This document shows positions 4,437 to 12,600 of a stretch of DNA of 36,961 bases, piece by piece. This DNA is from a virus. The stretch covers positions 1 through 36,961 of IMG/VR virus record IMGVR_UViG_3300034072_001352; one strand, 5' to 3'. Position numbers and translations under genes: made by a program. The notes under the pieces are model-generated. The model saw nothing but the letters and a program-made list of their open reading frames with translations, made no database searches and was not told the DNA's origin. The number at the start of each line of letters is the position of its first letter. The first letter of the stretch is position 1.

Positions 4437-4458
4437 GTTACCCCCCGTTCATAAATCG

Positions 4459-4512
4459 ATGGGTCCCCCTAACCTACAAAGTGTTACGAAAGGCATCTAT
4501 ATATCACACTGA
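4459..4512 (+). pseudogene. Possible truncated twelfth mini-gene (17 codons)
   Basis: An ATG at the array's normal distance from a -10 box opens a frame of only 17 codons (MGPPNLQSVTKGIYISH). Base composition switches from GC-rich to AT-rich within it. It may be the remnant of a mini-gene cut by recombination at the block edge, or just the leader of the 4562 gene. Confidence 0.25.
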
Positions 4513-4561
4513 TTATAAAAATTTTTTTCCCTATATAAAAACGAAAAAAGGTTTAGAGGAA

Positions 4562-4738
4562 ATGAAAAAAAATTCCGGAGATATTTTCGAGTCCATAGAG
4601 GTCGATCCAATTAGTGGGGAGTATTACATTACAATCCCAGAGCAAGTCATGAATGAACTCTCATGGTATGAAGACACTGAAATATCCTTTAAGATTGAGG
4701 GGGACGAAGTAGTCTTAACCGAAAGGGAAGTCGATTGA
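4562..4738 (+). CDS. Small AbrB/SpoVT-like protein, conserved in cyanophages
   Basis: The product has 58 residues: MKKNSGDIFESIEVDPISGE, then YYITIPEQVMNELSWYEDTE, then ISFKIEGDEVVLTEREVD. The pattern GEYYITIPEQVMNELSWYEDTEIS (strand, IP, helix, acidic turn, strand), with the final KIEGDEVVLTE, matches the half-barrel of AbrB/MazE-type DNA-binding antitoxin and regulator domains. A single-copy domain of this size would have to dimerise. AGAGG lies just before this ATG. The frame also extends to a GTG at 4481, but that stretch looks non-coding. Its stop overlaps the -35 of the next promoter. A regulator role is inference from fold pattern only. Confidence 0.65.
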   Translation: MKKNSGDIFESIEVDPISGEYYITIPEQVMNELSWYEDTEISFKIEGDEVVLTEREVD

Positions 4739-4763
4739 CACTCTATACATAATACTGTATGAT
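4735..4763 (+). promoter_or_regulatory. Consensus sigma70 promoter of the glycosyltransferase operon
   Basis: TTGACA (4735-4740, perfect), exactly 17 bases, TATGAT (4758-4763). The ATG is 22 bases further on. The -35 overlaps the stop codon of the preceding gene. It should be read efficiently by unmodified host polymerase, so expression is likely early. Confidence 0.85.
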
Positions 4764-4785
4764 ACTGAAGTAAACAACTTATCTC

Positions 4786-5544
4786 ATGGCAAAAGGATTC
4801 ACTGTAAAAGCAAAGGCACCCGTTGCCTCACAAACTACACAAGAATGGGATTATAATCTAGCAAAAGAGATGGTGCGTGGTAAGTCCGTCGTCTTTTGTC
4901 TTCCTGGAAGAGGAGTCTCTTACACATACTTGAAGAATTTCGTGCAACTCTGTTTTGACTTAGTTCAGGCGGGAGCAAGCATTCAAATCTCGCAAGACTA
5001 TTCATCAATGGTAAACTTTGCAAGATGCAAATGTTTAGGTGCGAATGTACTGCGAGGACCTGACCAAATTCCCTGGGATGGCAAATTGAAATATGATTGG
5101 CAACTATGGATTGACTCTGACATTGTTTTTAATACTGAAAAGTTTTATCAACTAGTCTTAATGGACAAAGACATTGCTTCTGGTTGGTATGCGACTGAAG
5201 ATGGTCATACGACCTCAGTTGCACACTGGTTGGATGAAGATGATTTCAGAGGTAATGGTGGAGTGATGAATCATGAAACCGTTGAAAGCATCTCTAAGCG
5301 TCGGAAACCATTTACAGTTGACTATGCAGGATTCGGTTGGCTTCTGATTAAGAATGGAGTATTTGAGCATCCTGAAATCAAGTATCCTTGGTTTGCCCCT
5401 AAGATGCAAGTCTTTGAATCTGGTCAAGTTCAAGATATGTGTGGAGAAGATGTATCATTCTGTTTGGATGCAAAGGAAGCAGGATTTGAAATTTGGTGCG
5501 ACCCTCGCGTGCGCGTTGGACACGAAAAAACAAGGATTATTTGA
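4786..5544 (+). CDS. GT-A fold glycosyltransferase-like protein
   Basis: The protein has 252 residues. FCLPGRGVSYTYLKNFVQLC (38-57) fits the first Rossmann strand and helix of a GT-A domain. LWIDSDIVF (107-115) holds the DSD (D110-S-D112) metal/nucleotide-sugar motif. CGEDVSFCLDAKEAGFEIWC (219-238) is the GED acceptor/catalytic region, and VGHEK (244-248) supplies the C-terminal His that often binds metal. Substrate and acceptor are unknown; in phages such enzymes modify DNA bases, capsid proteins or host surface sugars. It is driven by a consensus sigma70 promoter. The next gene starts one base after its stop. This type is widespread in T4-like cyanophages. Confidence 0.8.
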   Translation: MAKGFTVKAKAPVASQTTQEWDYNLAKEMVRGKSVVFCLPGRGVSYTYLKNFVQLCFDLVQAGASIQISQDYSSMVNFARCKCLGANVLRGPDQIPWDGKLKYDWQLWIDSDIVFNTEKFYQLVLMDKDIASGWYATEDGHTTSVAHWLDEDDFRGNGGVMNHETVESISKRRKPFTVDYAGFGWLLIKNGVFEHPEIKYPWFAPKMQVFESGQVQDMCGEDVSFCLDAKEAGFEIWCDPRVRVGHEKTRII

Positions 5545-5545
5545 T

Positions 5546-5740
5546 ATGACTAACGATAACGAAACTTACAATATCCTATGTAAGGGTCGTAGAATATATA
5601 CAGGACTTACAGAGGAAGAATATTTCAATGTAATGGAGGACTTGTCAATAGAATTCTATCAGACAGGTTCTCCACGACCTGAAGATATTGAAACTGAAAT
5701 TTTAACGGAGAGTAAACTATGGCAAAAGGCGGATCACTGA
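5546..5740 (+). CDS. Conserved small cyanophage protein, 64 aa
   Basis: MTNDNETYNILCKGRRIYTG followed by LTEEEYFNVMEDLSIEFYQT and a GSPRPEDIETEI tail. I recognise this as a common T4-like cyanophage protein of unknown function (typical features: SEEE-[FY]-F-x-x-MEDL and EFYQTG). A short beta hairpin followed by an amphipathic helix is predicted. Its ATG is one base beyond the glycosyltransferase stop, so it is probably translationally coupled. Its last 22 bases overlap the next gene in another frame. Confidence 0.75.
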   Translation: MTNDNETYNILCKGRRIYTGLTEEEYFNVMEDLSIEFYQTGSPRPEDIETEILTESKLWQKADH

Positions 5741-5865
5741 AGAATAGTTCTTATATTCCGGGACCTCCTAAGAAGTCTCGTCAAGGCAATGGAGGTGGTA
5801 CTAAGTATGCCTCGTCTTCTCGTAATGGAGCACGTAAGAAGTATAGAGGTCAAGGTAAAGGATGA
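5719..5865 (+). CDS. Small Gly/Lys/Ser-rich basic cyanophage protein, 48 aa
   Basis: The protein reads MAKGGSLKNSSYIPGPPKKS, then RQGNGGGTKYASSSRNGARK, then KYRGQGKG. It is highly basic and low-complexity, with no predicted fold, and resembles short basic proteins seen at this place in other cyanophages. GGAG lies 8 bases before the ATG. It overlaps the end of the previous gene by 22 bases and its stop overlaps the next start as ATGA. A nucleic-acid or ribosome-associated role is possible but unproven. Confidence 0.7.
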   Translation: MAKGGSLKNSSYIPGPPKKSRQGNGGGTKYASSSRNGARKKYRGQGKG

Positions 5866-5990
5866 AAAAGAGTTCTCATGGACCAGGAGGCAAGCACCGT
5901 AGAACTGGCACTTGTCGCACTAATGCCCAAAAGGCAGCAGCACGGAAAAGGAGAAAACTCAAACCAGGTAGAAAATACGGGTTTAAGTAG
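5862..5990 (+). CDS. Small very basic protein, 42 aa
   Basis: The protein reads MKKSSHGPGGKHRRTGTCRT, then NAQKAAARKRRKLKPGRKYG, then FK. Its composition is like a ribosomal protein tail. It starts in an ATGA overlap with the previous gene and ends directly before the next ATG (5991), so it is clearly in the operon. The function is unknown; an RNA- or DNA-binding peptide is the likeliest general role. Confidence 0.65.
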   Translation: MKKSSHGPGGKHRRTGTCRTNAQKAAARKRRKLKPGRKYGFK

Positions 5991-6590
5991 ATGTATCTTC
6001 TAGAGTGTAATGATGAATGGAATCATATACATCCTGAAGATTTGTGGGTATATAATAAATTATTTCTAAGTCGGCGTTTAGGTTATATTTGTGGTCCTGC
6101 AGGGACTACAGTTCCTAAACCCGACTTTTATATTGTTCGCCCATCTTTTAATTTGTTTGGGATGAGTCGTTTTGCTCGTATAGTATGGATAGAAAAGTTT
6201 ACAGATAACATACACCCCTCTGAATTTTGGTGTGAGATATTCAAGGGTGAGCATTTAAGTGTCGATTATCATAATCAACAGCATGATATGACAGTATTAG
6301 GAGTTAGAAATGAAGAGAATCCCATTTATAAGTGGGACCGATGGGAAAAAATTAATAGAAAAATAGAATTTCCTGATATTTTAAAGAATTTAAAGAAAAA
6401 ATATGAATGGATAAATTGCGAATTCATAGATGGGCGCATTATAGAAGTACAATTTCGTAGAAATCCTGATTTTAGATATGGAAATACAGTGGCAATTCCA
6501 GTCTGGGAAGAAGATAGTAATAAAATTTATCAAGATTGCACTTATATTGATGATGTTGACTATAAAAGAAAAGGTTTTTGGGTAAAATAA
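5991..6590 (+). CDS. Conserved cyanophage hypothetical protein, 199 aa
   Basis: The protein starts MYLLECNDEWNHIHPEDLWV and then contains a YNKLFLSRRLGYICGPAGTT segment with VRPSFNLFGMSRFARIVWIE. The mix of Trp, Tyr, Pro and charged residues suggests a compact enzyme-like alpha/beta domain. CGPAGTTVPKPDFYIVRPSFN recalls the start of ATP-grasp-like proteins (IVRPS), but no catalytic set is complete. I recognise the type as conserved in T4-like cyanophages, next to the small genes before speD, without known function. The ATG directly follows the previous stop. A late-type box lies over its last codons and serves the next gene. Confidence 0.7.
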   Translation: MYLLECNDEWNHIHPEDLWVYNKLFLSRRLGYICGPAGTTVPKPDFYIVRPSFNLFGMSRFARIVWIEKFTDNIHPSEFWCEIFKGEHLSVDYHNQQHDMTVLGVRNEENPIYKWDRWEKINRKIEFPDILKNLKKKYEWINCEFIDGRIIEVQFRRNPDFRYGNTVAIPVWEEDSNKIYQDCTYIDDVDYKRKGFWVK

Positions 6591-6593
6591 ATA
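6586..6593 (+). promoter_or_regulatory. Late-type promoter box before speD
   Basis: AATAAATA, one mismatch from the T4 late box TATAAATA. A start site a few bases downstream (about 6600) would make a TTG start at 6600 leaderless. This favours the ATG at 6630 for speD. Confidence 0.5.
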
Positions 6594-6629
6594 CATTTTT
6601 TGTGTACAACTGAATTGGAAATCTTTTCA

Positions 6630-6956
6630 ATGGGCAAACACCTACTCTTAGAGGTGTATGATGTTGATTTTGAAGCGATTAATGATGTAGAATCGCTTCA
6701 AAATGTAATGATCAATGGCATTAAACGTGCTAAAATGACCATTTTGAATGTTTTTTCACATTGTTTTATACCTCAAGGGTGTACAATTGTGATTGCTCTT
6801 GCAGAAAGTCATGTTTCTTGCCATACTTGGCCTGAAAATGGGTGTTTAGCAATCGATGTTTACACCTGTGGAGACGGAAATCCAAAATTAATCGCTTTAG
6901 AGATATTAAAATACTTAAATTCTGACAATTACTCTCTTCGGGAAATCGATCGTTAA
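6630..6956 (+). CDS. speD: S-adenosylmethionine decarboxylase proenzyme
   Basis: The protein has 108 residues. It makes decarboxylated SAM, the aminopropyl donor for spermidine synthesis, and is a recognised auxiliary metabolic gene of T4-like cyanophages. The bacterial-type core is complete: MGKHLLLEVY at the N terminus, ALAESHVSCHTWPENG (56-71) and VYTCGDG (77-83). E59-S60 is the self-cleavage site that makes the pyruvoyl group from S60. H65 and C80 match the processing His and the catalytic Cys (TCGD). The frame continues to a TTG at 6600, but the ATG at 6630 fits the family start and the late promoter at 6586-6593. It precedes the virion genes, with an 80-aa gene in between. Confidence 0.93.
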   Translation: MGKHLLLEVYDVDFEAINDVESLQNVMINGIKRAKMTILNVFSHCFIPQGCTIVIALAESHVSCHTWPENGCLAIDVYTCGDGNPKLIALEILKYLNSDNYSLREIDR

Positions 6957-6964
6957 ATAGAAAT

Positions 6965-7015
6965 AAGGAGATAGCAACCTCCTTTATAAAAGTTCTGTTT
7001 TATTCATTAAAACAG
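6965..7015 (+). promoter_or_regulatory. Structured leader with anti-Shine-Dalgarno segment before the 7024 gene
   Basis: AAGGAG (6965-6970) can pair with CTCCTT (6979-6984). A second hairpin, CTGTTTT (6995-7001) with AAAACAG (7009-7015), reaches into the Shine-Dalgarno site AGGAG (7014-7018) of the next gene. CCTCCTTT at 6978-6985 could alternatively pair with that site. Confidence 0.4.
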
Positions 7016-7023
7016 GAGCTAAA

Positions 7024-7266
7024 ATGTCTAATTTACCCGTCGATAGGGACTCAAATTATATGAGAGAGATGTGGGGAACTACTCATCTCATCACCGATTA
7101 TGATAATGTGCCCCCAAAAAGAGTGATTCAAGAGGTTATGCATGACCTGGCACCTAAGCATAACTTGAAAAAACAACAAGAATTGCACGAAAAAATTCGC
7201 AATGACGAAGATTATGATGATTGGGAGTATGGAACTGAGCCAGGATATGGATCTTTGTGGAAATAA
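7024..7266 (+). CDS. Conserved small cyanophage protein, 80 aa
   Basis: The protein reads MSNLPVDRDSNYMREMWGTT, then HLITDYDNVPPKRVIQEVMH, then DLAPKHNLKKQQELHEKIRN and a very acidic tail (DEDYDDWEYGTEPGYG). A central helix is predicted between two disordered ends. AGGAG 6 bases before the ATG is a strong ribosome site, partly covered by a predicted hairpin. It sits between speD and gene 25, a place where cyanophages often carry a small protein of unknown role. A virion or assembly function is possible because of its location. Confidence 0.7.
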   Translation: MSNLPVDRDSNYMREMWGTTHLITDYDNVPPKRVIQEVMHDLAPKHNLKKQQELHEKIRNDEDYDDWEYGTEPGYGSLWK

Positions 7267-7267
7267 A

Positions 7268-7275
7268 CATAAATA
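7268..7275 (+). promoter_or_regulatory. Late-type promoter box before gene 25
   Basis: CATAAATA, one mismatch from TATAAATA, ending 21 bases before the gp25 ATG. It marks the start of the late virion block. Confidence 0.6.
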
Positions 7276-7296
7276 ATCCAAGAAATTTCTTATCCA

Positions 7297-7698
7297 ATGG
7301 CAGTAACACGAATATCTAGATCATTCAAGGATATTAGTCTGTCTTTTGATCCACATCCTGTGACCAAAGATCTGCCAATTCTGAAAAATCAGAGTGCAAT
7401 TATTCGTTCTATTCGTAATCTTGTAGAAACTATCCCAAACGAAAGATTTTTTAATCCTAGTTTGGGATCTGATGTTCGCTCAAGTCTATTTGAATTTGTA
7501 GATTTTGCAACTGCATCAGTTGTAAGAGACCAAATTATCAACACAATTTCAAATTATGAGCCAAGAGTGTCTGGTGTTGATGTAGAAGTTGAACCTAGAC
7601 CAGACTCTAATGAATTTGAAGTTACTGTTATTTTTGATATCATTGGACAAGAATTACCAACGCAACAGTTCTCATTCATATTAGAGGCAACAAGATAA
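7297..7698 (+). CDS. 25: Baseplate wedge subunit gp25
   Basis: The protein has 133 residues, against 132 in T4. Features of the gp25/TssE-like family are present: FDPHPVTKDLPILKNQSAII (18-37), then RSIRNLVETIPNERFFNPSL (38-57) with GSDVRSSLFEFVD, and a C-terminal SGVDVEVEPRPDSNEFEVTV strand region. gp25 is part of the inner baseplate wedge and helps nucleate sheath polymerisation around the gp6 ring. The following gene 6 starts one base after its stop. It has a late-type promoter. The family call is firm. Confidence 0.93.
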   Translation: MAVTRISRSFKDISLSFDPHPVTKDLPILKNQSAIIRSIRNLVETIPNERFFNPSLGSDVRSSLFEFVDFATASVVRDQIINTISNYEPRVSGVDVEVEPRPDSNEFEVTVIFDIIGQELPTQQFSFILEATR

Positions 7699-7699
7699 A

Positions 7700-9655
7700 A
7701 TGCCTTTCACTAAATTTACCAACCTAGATTTTGACCAGATAAAAACTTCAATCAAAGATTATCTTCGTGCTAACTCAACATTCACGGATTTTGATTTTGA
7801 AGGTTCTAACTTCTCTGTTCTAATTGATACTCTAGCGTATAACACATATATTACGGCATTTAATTCGAATATGGTGATAAACGAATCCTTTTTGGATTCG
7901 GCAACTGTTAGAGAAAATGTAGTTTCTCTTGCTAGGAATATTGGTTATGTGCCATATTCTAGAAACGCTGCAAGTGCTACAGTATCTTTTACGGTAAATG
8001 TACCCCCAAGTAGTTTTTTAAGCGACGATACGCCTGTTTATACGCCAACAGTAACTCTACAAGCAGGACTTGTCTGCACTGGTTCAGTAAGGGGAACTTC
8101 TTATGTATTTTCTGCTCCAGAAAATATCACAGTTCCAGTTGTGAATGGTGTAGCAACATTTAGTAATATTATAATCAAAGAAGGAACTTTTCTAACCAAA
8201 AAGTTTACTGTTAATGCATCTTTAGACCAAAAGTTTATACTTGACAACTCTTTTATTGATACTTCTACAGTTAGAGTCTATGTAAAGGGTTCTAGTGATA
8301 GTGGATTAGGAATAAAATACTCATTAGTGGATAATATTTTTGAAGTAAATTCAAATTCTCAAATCTTTTTAATTCAGGAAGTACAGGACGAAAAATATCA
8401 ACTTCTTTTTGGTGATGGAATTTTTGGTCAAAAACCAGAAAATGGCGCAATAATTACTAGTAACTACATTATAACTAGTGGAAAGGATGGAAATGGTGTA
8501 GAAACATTCTCTTTTGCGGGATCATTAAGGAATTCTGATGATGGTAATGTAATACCACAGAATACAATTACAGTTACTACTAATCAGAAATCTCAAAATG
8601 GATCTGATATTGAAACAATAGATTCTATTCGTTATTTCGCTCCTCGTTTGTATGCATCTCAATATAGAGCAGTAACTGCAAGTGATTATGAAACTATTAT
8701 TAAGTCCAAAATATATGGAAATGCAGAGTCAATTTCTGTGATTGGCGGAGAAGAATTAACTCCACCACAGTTTGGAACGGTTTTAATCAGTATAAAACCA
8801 AAAAATGGCACATTTGTTTCAGATTTTGACAAAGAAAATATACTTGCAAAACTAAAGCAATATAGTGTCTCTGGAATTAATACAAAAATAATTGATCTGA
8901 AAATTCTTTATGTTGAAATTGAGTCTTTTATCTATTATAATGAAAGTCAAGTTGCAAGTTCTTCAGACTTAAAAACTAGAGTAAACAATTCTCTTACAAA
9001 GTATTCGGAGTCTGTAGATTTAAATAAGTTTGGTGGAAGATTTAAATATAGTAAAGTTTTACAAGTTATAGACAATACCGACAATGCTGTTACTTCAAAT
9101 ATAACAAGAGTTAGAGTAAGAAGAGACTTAAAGGCTCTTGTGAATCAGCAGGCACAATATGAAATATGTTTCGGAAATCAATTCCATGTAAATCAGTATG
9201 GATATAATATTAAATCAACTGGATTTAAGATTTTAAATGAATCAGATACTGTATATTTTAGTGATGTTCCTAATTCTGATGGAAAAACAGGTGTAATTGC
9301 CATTGTAAAACCATCCACGGGAACTAGCATAGAAACGCAATCAAACGTTTCTCTACAACCATTCGTAATTGTACAATCTGCAGGAGTTGTTAATTATGAA
9401 ACAGGTGAAATAACTATTAACACCATTACAATAACATCAACTGAAAGAGATAATGATATTATTGAAATACAAGCATATCCTGAGTCAAATGATGTTGTTG
9501 GTCTGAAAGACTTGTATGTTTCTTTTGACATTTCAAAAAGTCAAATAAATATGGTAAAGGATACTATTGCATCTGGTGAGGACATTTCTGGTGTTGTCTT
9601 CACAAAAAATTCTTATCGCTCAAGTTATTCAAACGGGAGTTTAACGAGGTCATAA
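7700..9655 (+). CDS. 6: Baseplate wedge subunit gp6
   Basis: The protein has 651 residues, against about 660 in T4. The N terminus (FTKFTNLDFDQIKTSIKDYL, then FEGSNFSVLIDTLAYNTYIT with AFNSNMVINESFLDSATVRE) is the typical gp6/J-like start. The middle shows the GDGIFGQKPENGAIITSNYI motif (about 246-265) and YRAVTASDYETIIKSKIYGN (about 326-345), both characteristic of baseplate J/gp6 proteins. gp6 dimers form the continuous ring that holds the six wedges together. It follows gene 25 and precedes the gp7-like gene with one base between stop and start. The assignment is secure. Confidence 0.93.
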   Translation: MPFTKFTNLDFDQIKTSIKDYLRANSTFTDFDFEGSNFSVLIDTLAYNTYITAFNSNMVINESFLDSATVRENVVSLARNIGYVPYSRNAASATVSFTVNVPPSSFLSDDTPVYTPTVTLQAGLVCTGSVRGTSYVFSAPENITVPVVNGVATFSNIIIKEGTFLTKKFTVNASLDQKFILDNSFIDTSTVRVYVKGSSDSGLGIKYSLVDNIFEVNSNSQIFLIQEVQDEKYQLLFGDGIFGQKPENGAIITSNYIITSGKDGNGVETFSFAGSLRNSDDGNVIPQNTITVTTNQKSQNGSDIETIDSIRYFAPRLYASQYRAVTASDYETIIKSKIYGNAESISVIGGEELTPPQFGTVLISIKPKNGTFVSDFDKENILAKLKQYSVSGINTKIIDLKILYVEIESFIYYNESQVASSSDLKTRVNNSLTKYSESVDLNKFGGRFKYSKVLQVIDNTDNAVTSNITRVRVRRDLKALVNQQAQYEICFGNQFHVNQYGYNIKSTGFKILNESDTVYFSDVPNSDGKTGVIAIVKPSTGTSIETQSNVSLQPFVIVQSAGVVNYETGEITINTITITSTERDNDIIEIQAYPESNDVVGLKDLYVSFDISKSQINMVKDTIASGEDISGVVFTKNSYRSSYSNGSLTRS

Positions 9656-9656
9656 T

Positions 9657-12600
9657 ATGGTACAGAATGGTTTCGAATCAAGGGTAAAAGTACAACAAAT
9701 AATTGATAGTCAATTACCAGAATTTATTTTAGATGAAAGTCCAAAAGCATCAGAATTCTTAAAACAATATTATATCTCTCAAGAATATCAGGGTGGACCT
9801 ACAGATATTGTTGAGAATTTAGACCAATATATAAACCTCGATAGTCTCATTCCTGAGGTTATAATAGGAAGCGTTGTCCTTGAAAACAATATTACTGCAA
9901 CTAGTAATACGATAGAAGTAGATAGTACTAAAGGTTTTCCTTCACAGTATGGATTATTAAAAATTGATGATGAAATTATCACTTACACTGGGTCAACTGA
10001 GACATCTTTTACTGGTTGTATTCGTGGATTTAGTGGTATTACTAATTATCATAAAGATCTTCAGTATGAAGAATTAGTTTTTAGCGAATCTTCGGCAGCA
10101 GCACATATTTCTGGTGCTACAATTCAAAATTTAAGTTCTCTGTTTCTACAAGAATTTTACAAAAAGATTAAGTTTAGTTTGACACCAGGTTTAGAATCTG
10201 TAGATTTTACTGAAAACTTAAATGTTGGTAATTTTATAAAAGAAGCAAGGTCTCTTTACGAATCTAAAGGAACAAATGAATCTTTTAGAATTCTATTTAA
10301 TGTTCTATTTGGAGAAACACCAAGTGTAGTAGATTTAGAAAGATTCTTAATTAAACCATCAGACGCCAGTTTTATAAGAAGAGATGTAGCAGTAGTTGAT
10401 ATAATATCTGGTGATCCTACTAGATTAAAGGGTCAGACGATTTACAAATCTACTGATGAAAATACCAGTGCTTCTGTTTCTGAGGTAGATGCAATTACTA
10501 GAAAAGGAAAGACTTACTATAAACTTAATTTTTTTGTAGGTTATGATGATACTTATCCTAATGTTACTGGAACTTTCTTAATAACTCCAAATACTAAGGT
10601 AATTGAAAATGTAACTTTAGATTCTGTTAATAGAAATGTAATCACAGTAGATTCTACTGTTGGATTTGCAGAGTCTGGTTTTGTTTTTTATAATGAAAAC
10701 AAGATTTTTTATACTGAAAAAACTATTAATCAATTTTTAGGGTGTTATATAGATTCTGATCAATCTATCACCATCAACAAAACATCGTCTTTGACATCTA
10801 GTGAAACTTATTATGGATATGAAGATGGTGACATAACTAAGAAAGTAGAATTTATAATTACTGGCGTATTATCTAATGTTATTATTGATTCAGATTCATA
10901 TAGTTTTTTAGAAGGGGAAAAGATATATCCACAAAATGTTGGACAAATTATAGAAAAAGGTAGTAGCACAAAACAAATCTTTGCCAATAGTTGGATTTAT
11001 AATACCAGTTCTAGATATCAAATAGATTCATTTTCCGGAAGTACAATAACAACAAAATCTTCAATTGATAATACAAGTTTATCTGTTGGAGATAAGGTTG
11101 AAATTTTAAGAAGAAATACTGAAGTTGTAGTCACATCTTTTGATGATGTCAGTGTTTTATCAATTTCGGATAACACTATTACTACTGATAAAAATACTTC
11201 GACATTAAATCCTCTAGACAAGTATGATGTTAGAAGGAAGGTTAAAAAAGTATCATCTTCATTAGTACCTATTGAATTTGGAAACGATAAGATAACATCA
11301 GATGTACAAAATGTTTATTCTGAAGGTTCCAATAGTCTTTATGTAGCTTCTAATTCACTTCCATCATATTCCACCGAAACAGATGTTTTTGAATATACTG
11401 TAGTTGGTTTGTTGGAAAGAAGTGAAAATGACGATTATAGTGTTATTGATTTTGGAATTGATCAGGTAGTTTCCTTTATAACTGGAGATAGAGTATATTA
11501 TTATCCAGATGAATCTGGTGCAATAGAAGGTTTGAATGAAGGTGATTATTATGTTGAGGTCTTAAAGAATGATGATCTTAATGTTAATAACCGAAGAATT
11601 AGACTTTATTTGAGTAATTCTACCATTGGAACGGATGATTATGTTTCTTTTGGTTTATTGTCTAATGGTATTGTAACTGGAACACATAAATTTGTGTTGT
11701 ATTCCCAAAAATCTAGATTAATTTCACCACAAAAACTTCTTAAAAAGTTTATTATAAACCAGACAATTGGTGGAAATAAAAAATATGAAACTATTCCTGG
11801 ACCTATTGGTCTTTTAAAGAATGGAGTTGAAATATATGGTTATAAAACAAATGATAAAATTTATTATGGACCATTAGAGACTGTTAACGTCTTAAGTGGT
11901 GGAAGTGGATATGATGTAATAAATCCACCCTCACTTACTTTATCAAGTGGTAGTGCCCTTGTACAACCAGTAGTAAAAGGATCTGTTGAAAAAATATTCG
12001 TAGATCCACAGGACTTTGATATTGATGTCGTAGTTTCCATAGCATTAACTGGTGGAAACGGTGCTGGGGCAAGTTTTGAACCAGTTATAGAAAAATTTGT
12101 TAGAGAACTTGAATTTGATGCTAGACCAATTTCTATCGGAGGTGGATTAGATTCTGTAAATGAAAGAATTGCATTTACAAAAAATCACAACTTAATAAAT
12201 GGTCAACCAATTATCTACAACAGTAATAATTCTAATGCTATAGGAATTGGAACTTTTGGAGGATCTGATTTAGATCAGTCTAAGACTTTAGTGAATGGTG
12301 CCACTTATTATTCGAAAGTAATCAATGATAAAACTATAGAAATATATCAAACTTTTTCCGATTATATCTCTGGAATTAATACAGTAGGATTTACTACTAT
12401 TGGAAATTCTGGAATTCAAAAATTTAAAACTAATCTTACAAATAGATTAACAGGAATCAAAGTTATTAACAGTGGAAGTGATTATACTAATAGAAAACTT
12501 AGAGTTAAACCAGTTGGTATTTCTACATATAATCACACTTTAGAATTTAAGAATCACGGTTTTTCTGATGGTGAAATTGTAACTTATGATTATCAAACTA

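Noticed and set aside
4481-4561. GTG start for the AbrB-like gene
   Set aside because: The extra 27 residues look non-coding (poly-A/T stretches) and AGAGG precedes the ATG at 4562.
5719-5990. Doubt that the two tiny basic frames are genes
   Set aside because: Kept as genes: they are linked by an ATGA overlap and direct stop-start contact, the first has a GGAG site, and both resemble small basic proteins known at this locus in cyanophages.
6600-6629. TTG start for speD ten codons upstream
   Set aside because: No ribosome site, lies at the predicted late transcription start, and the MGKHLLLE start at 6630 matches the family.
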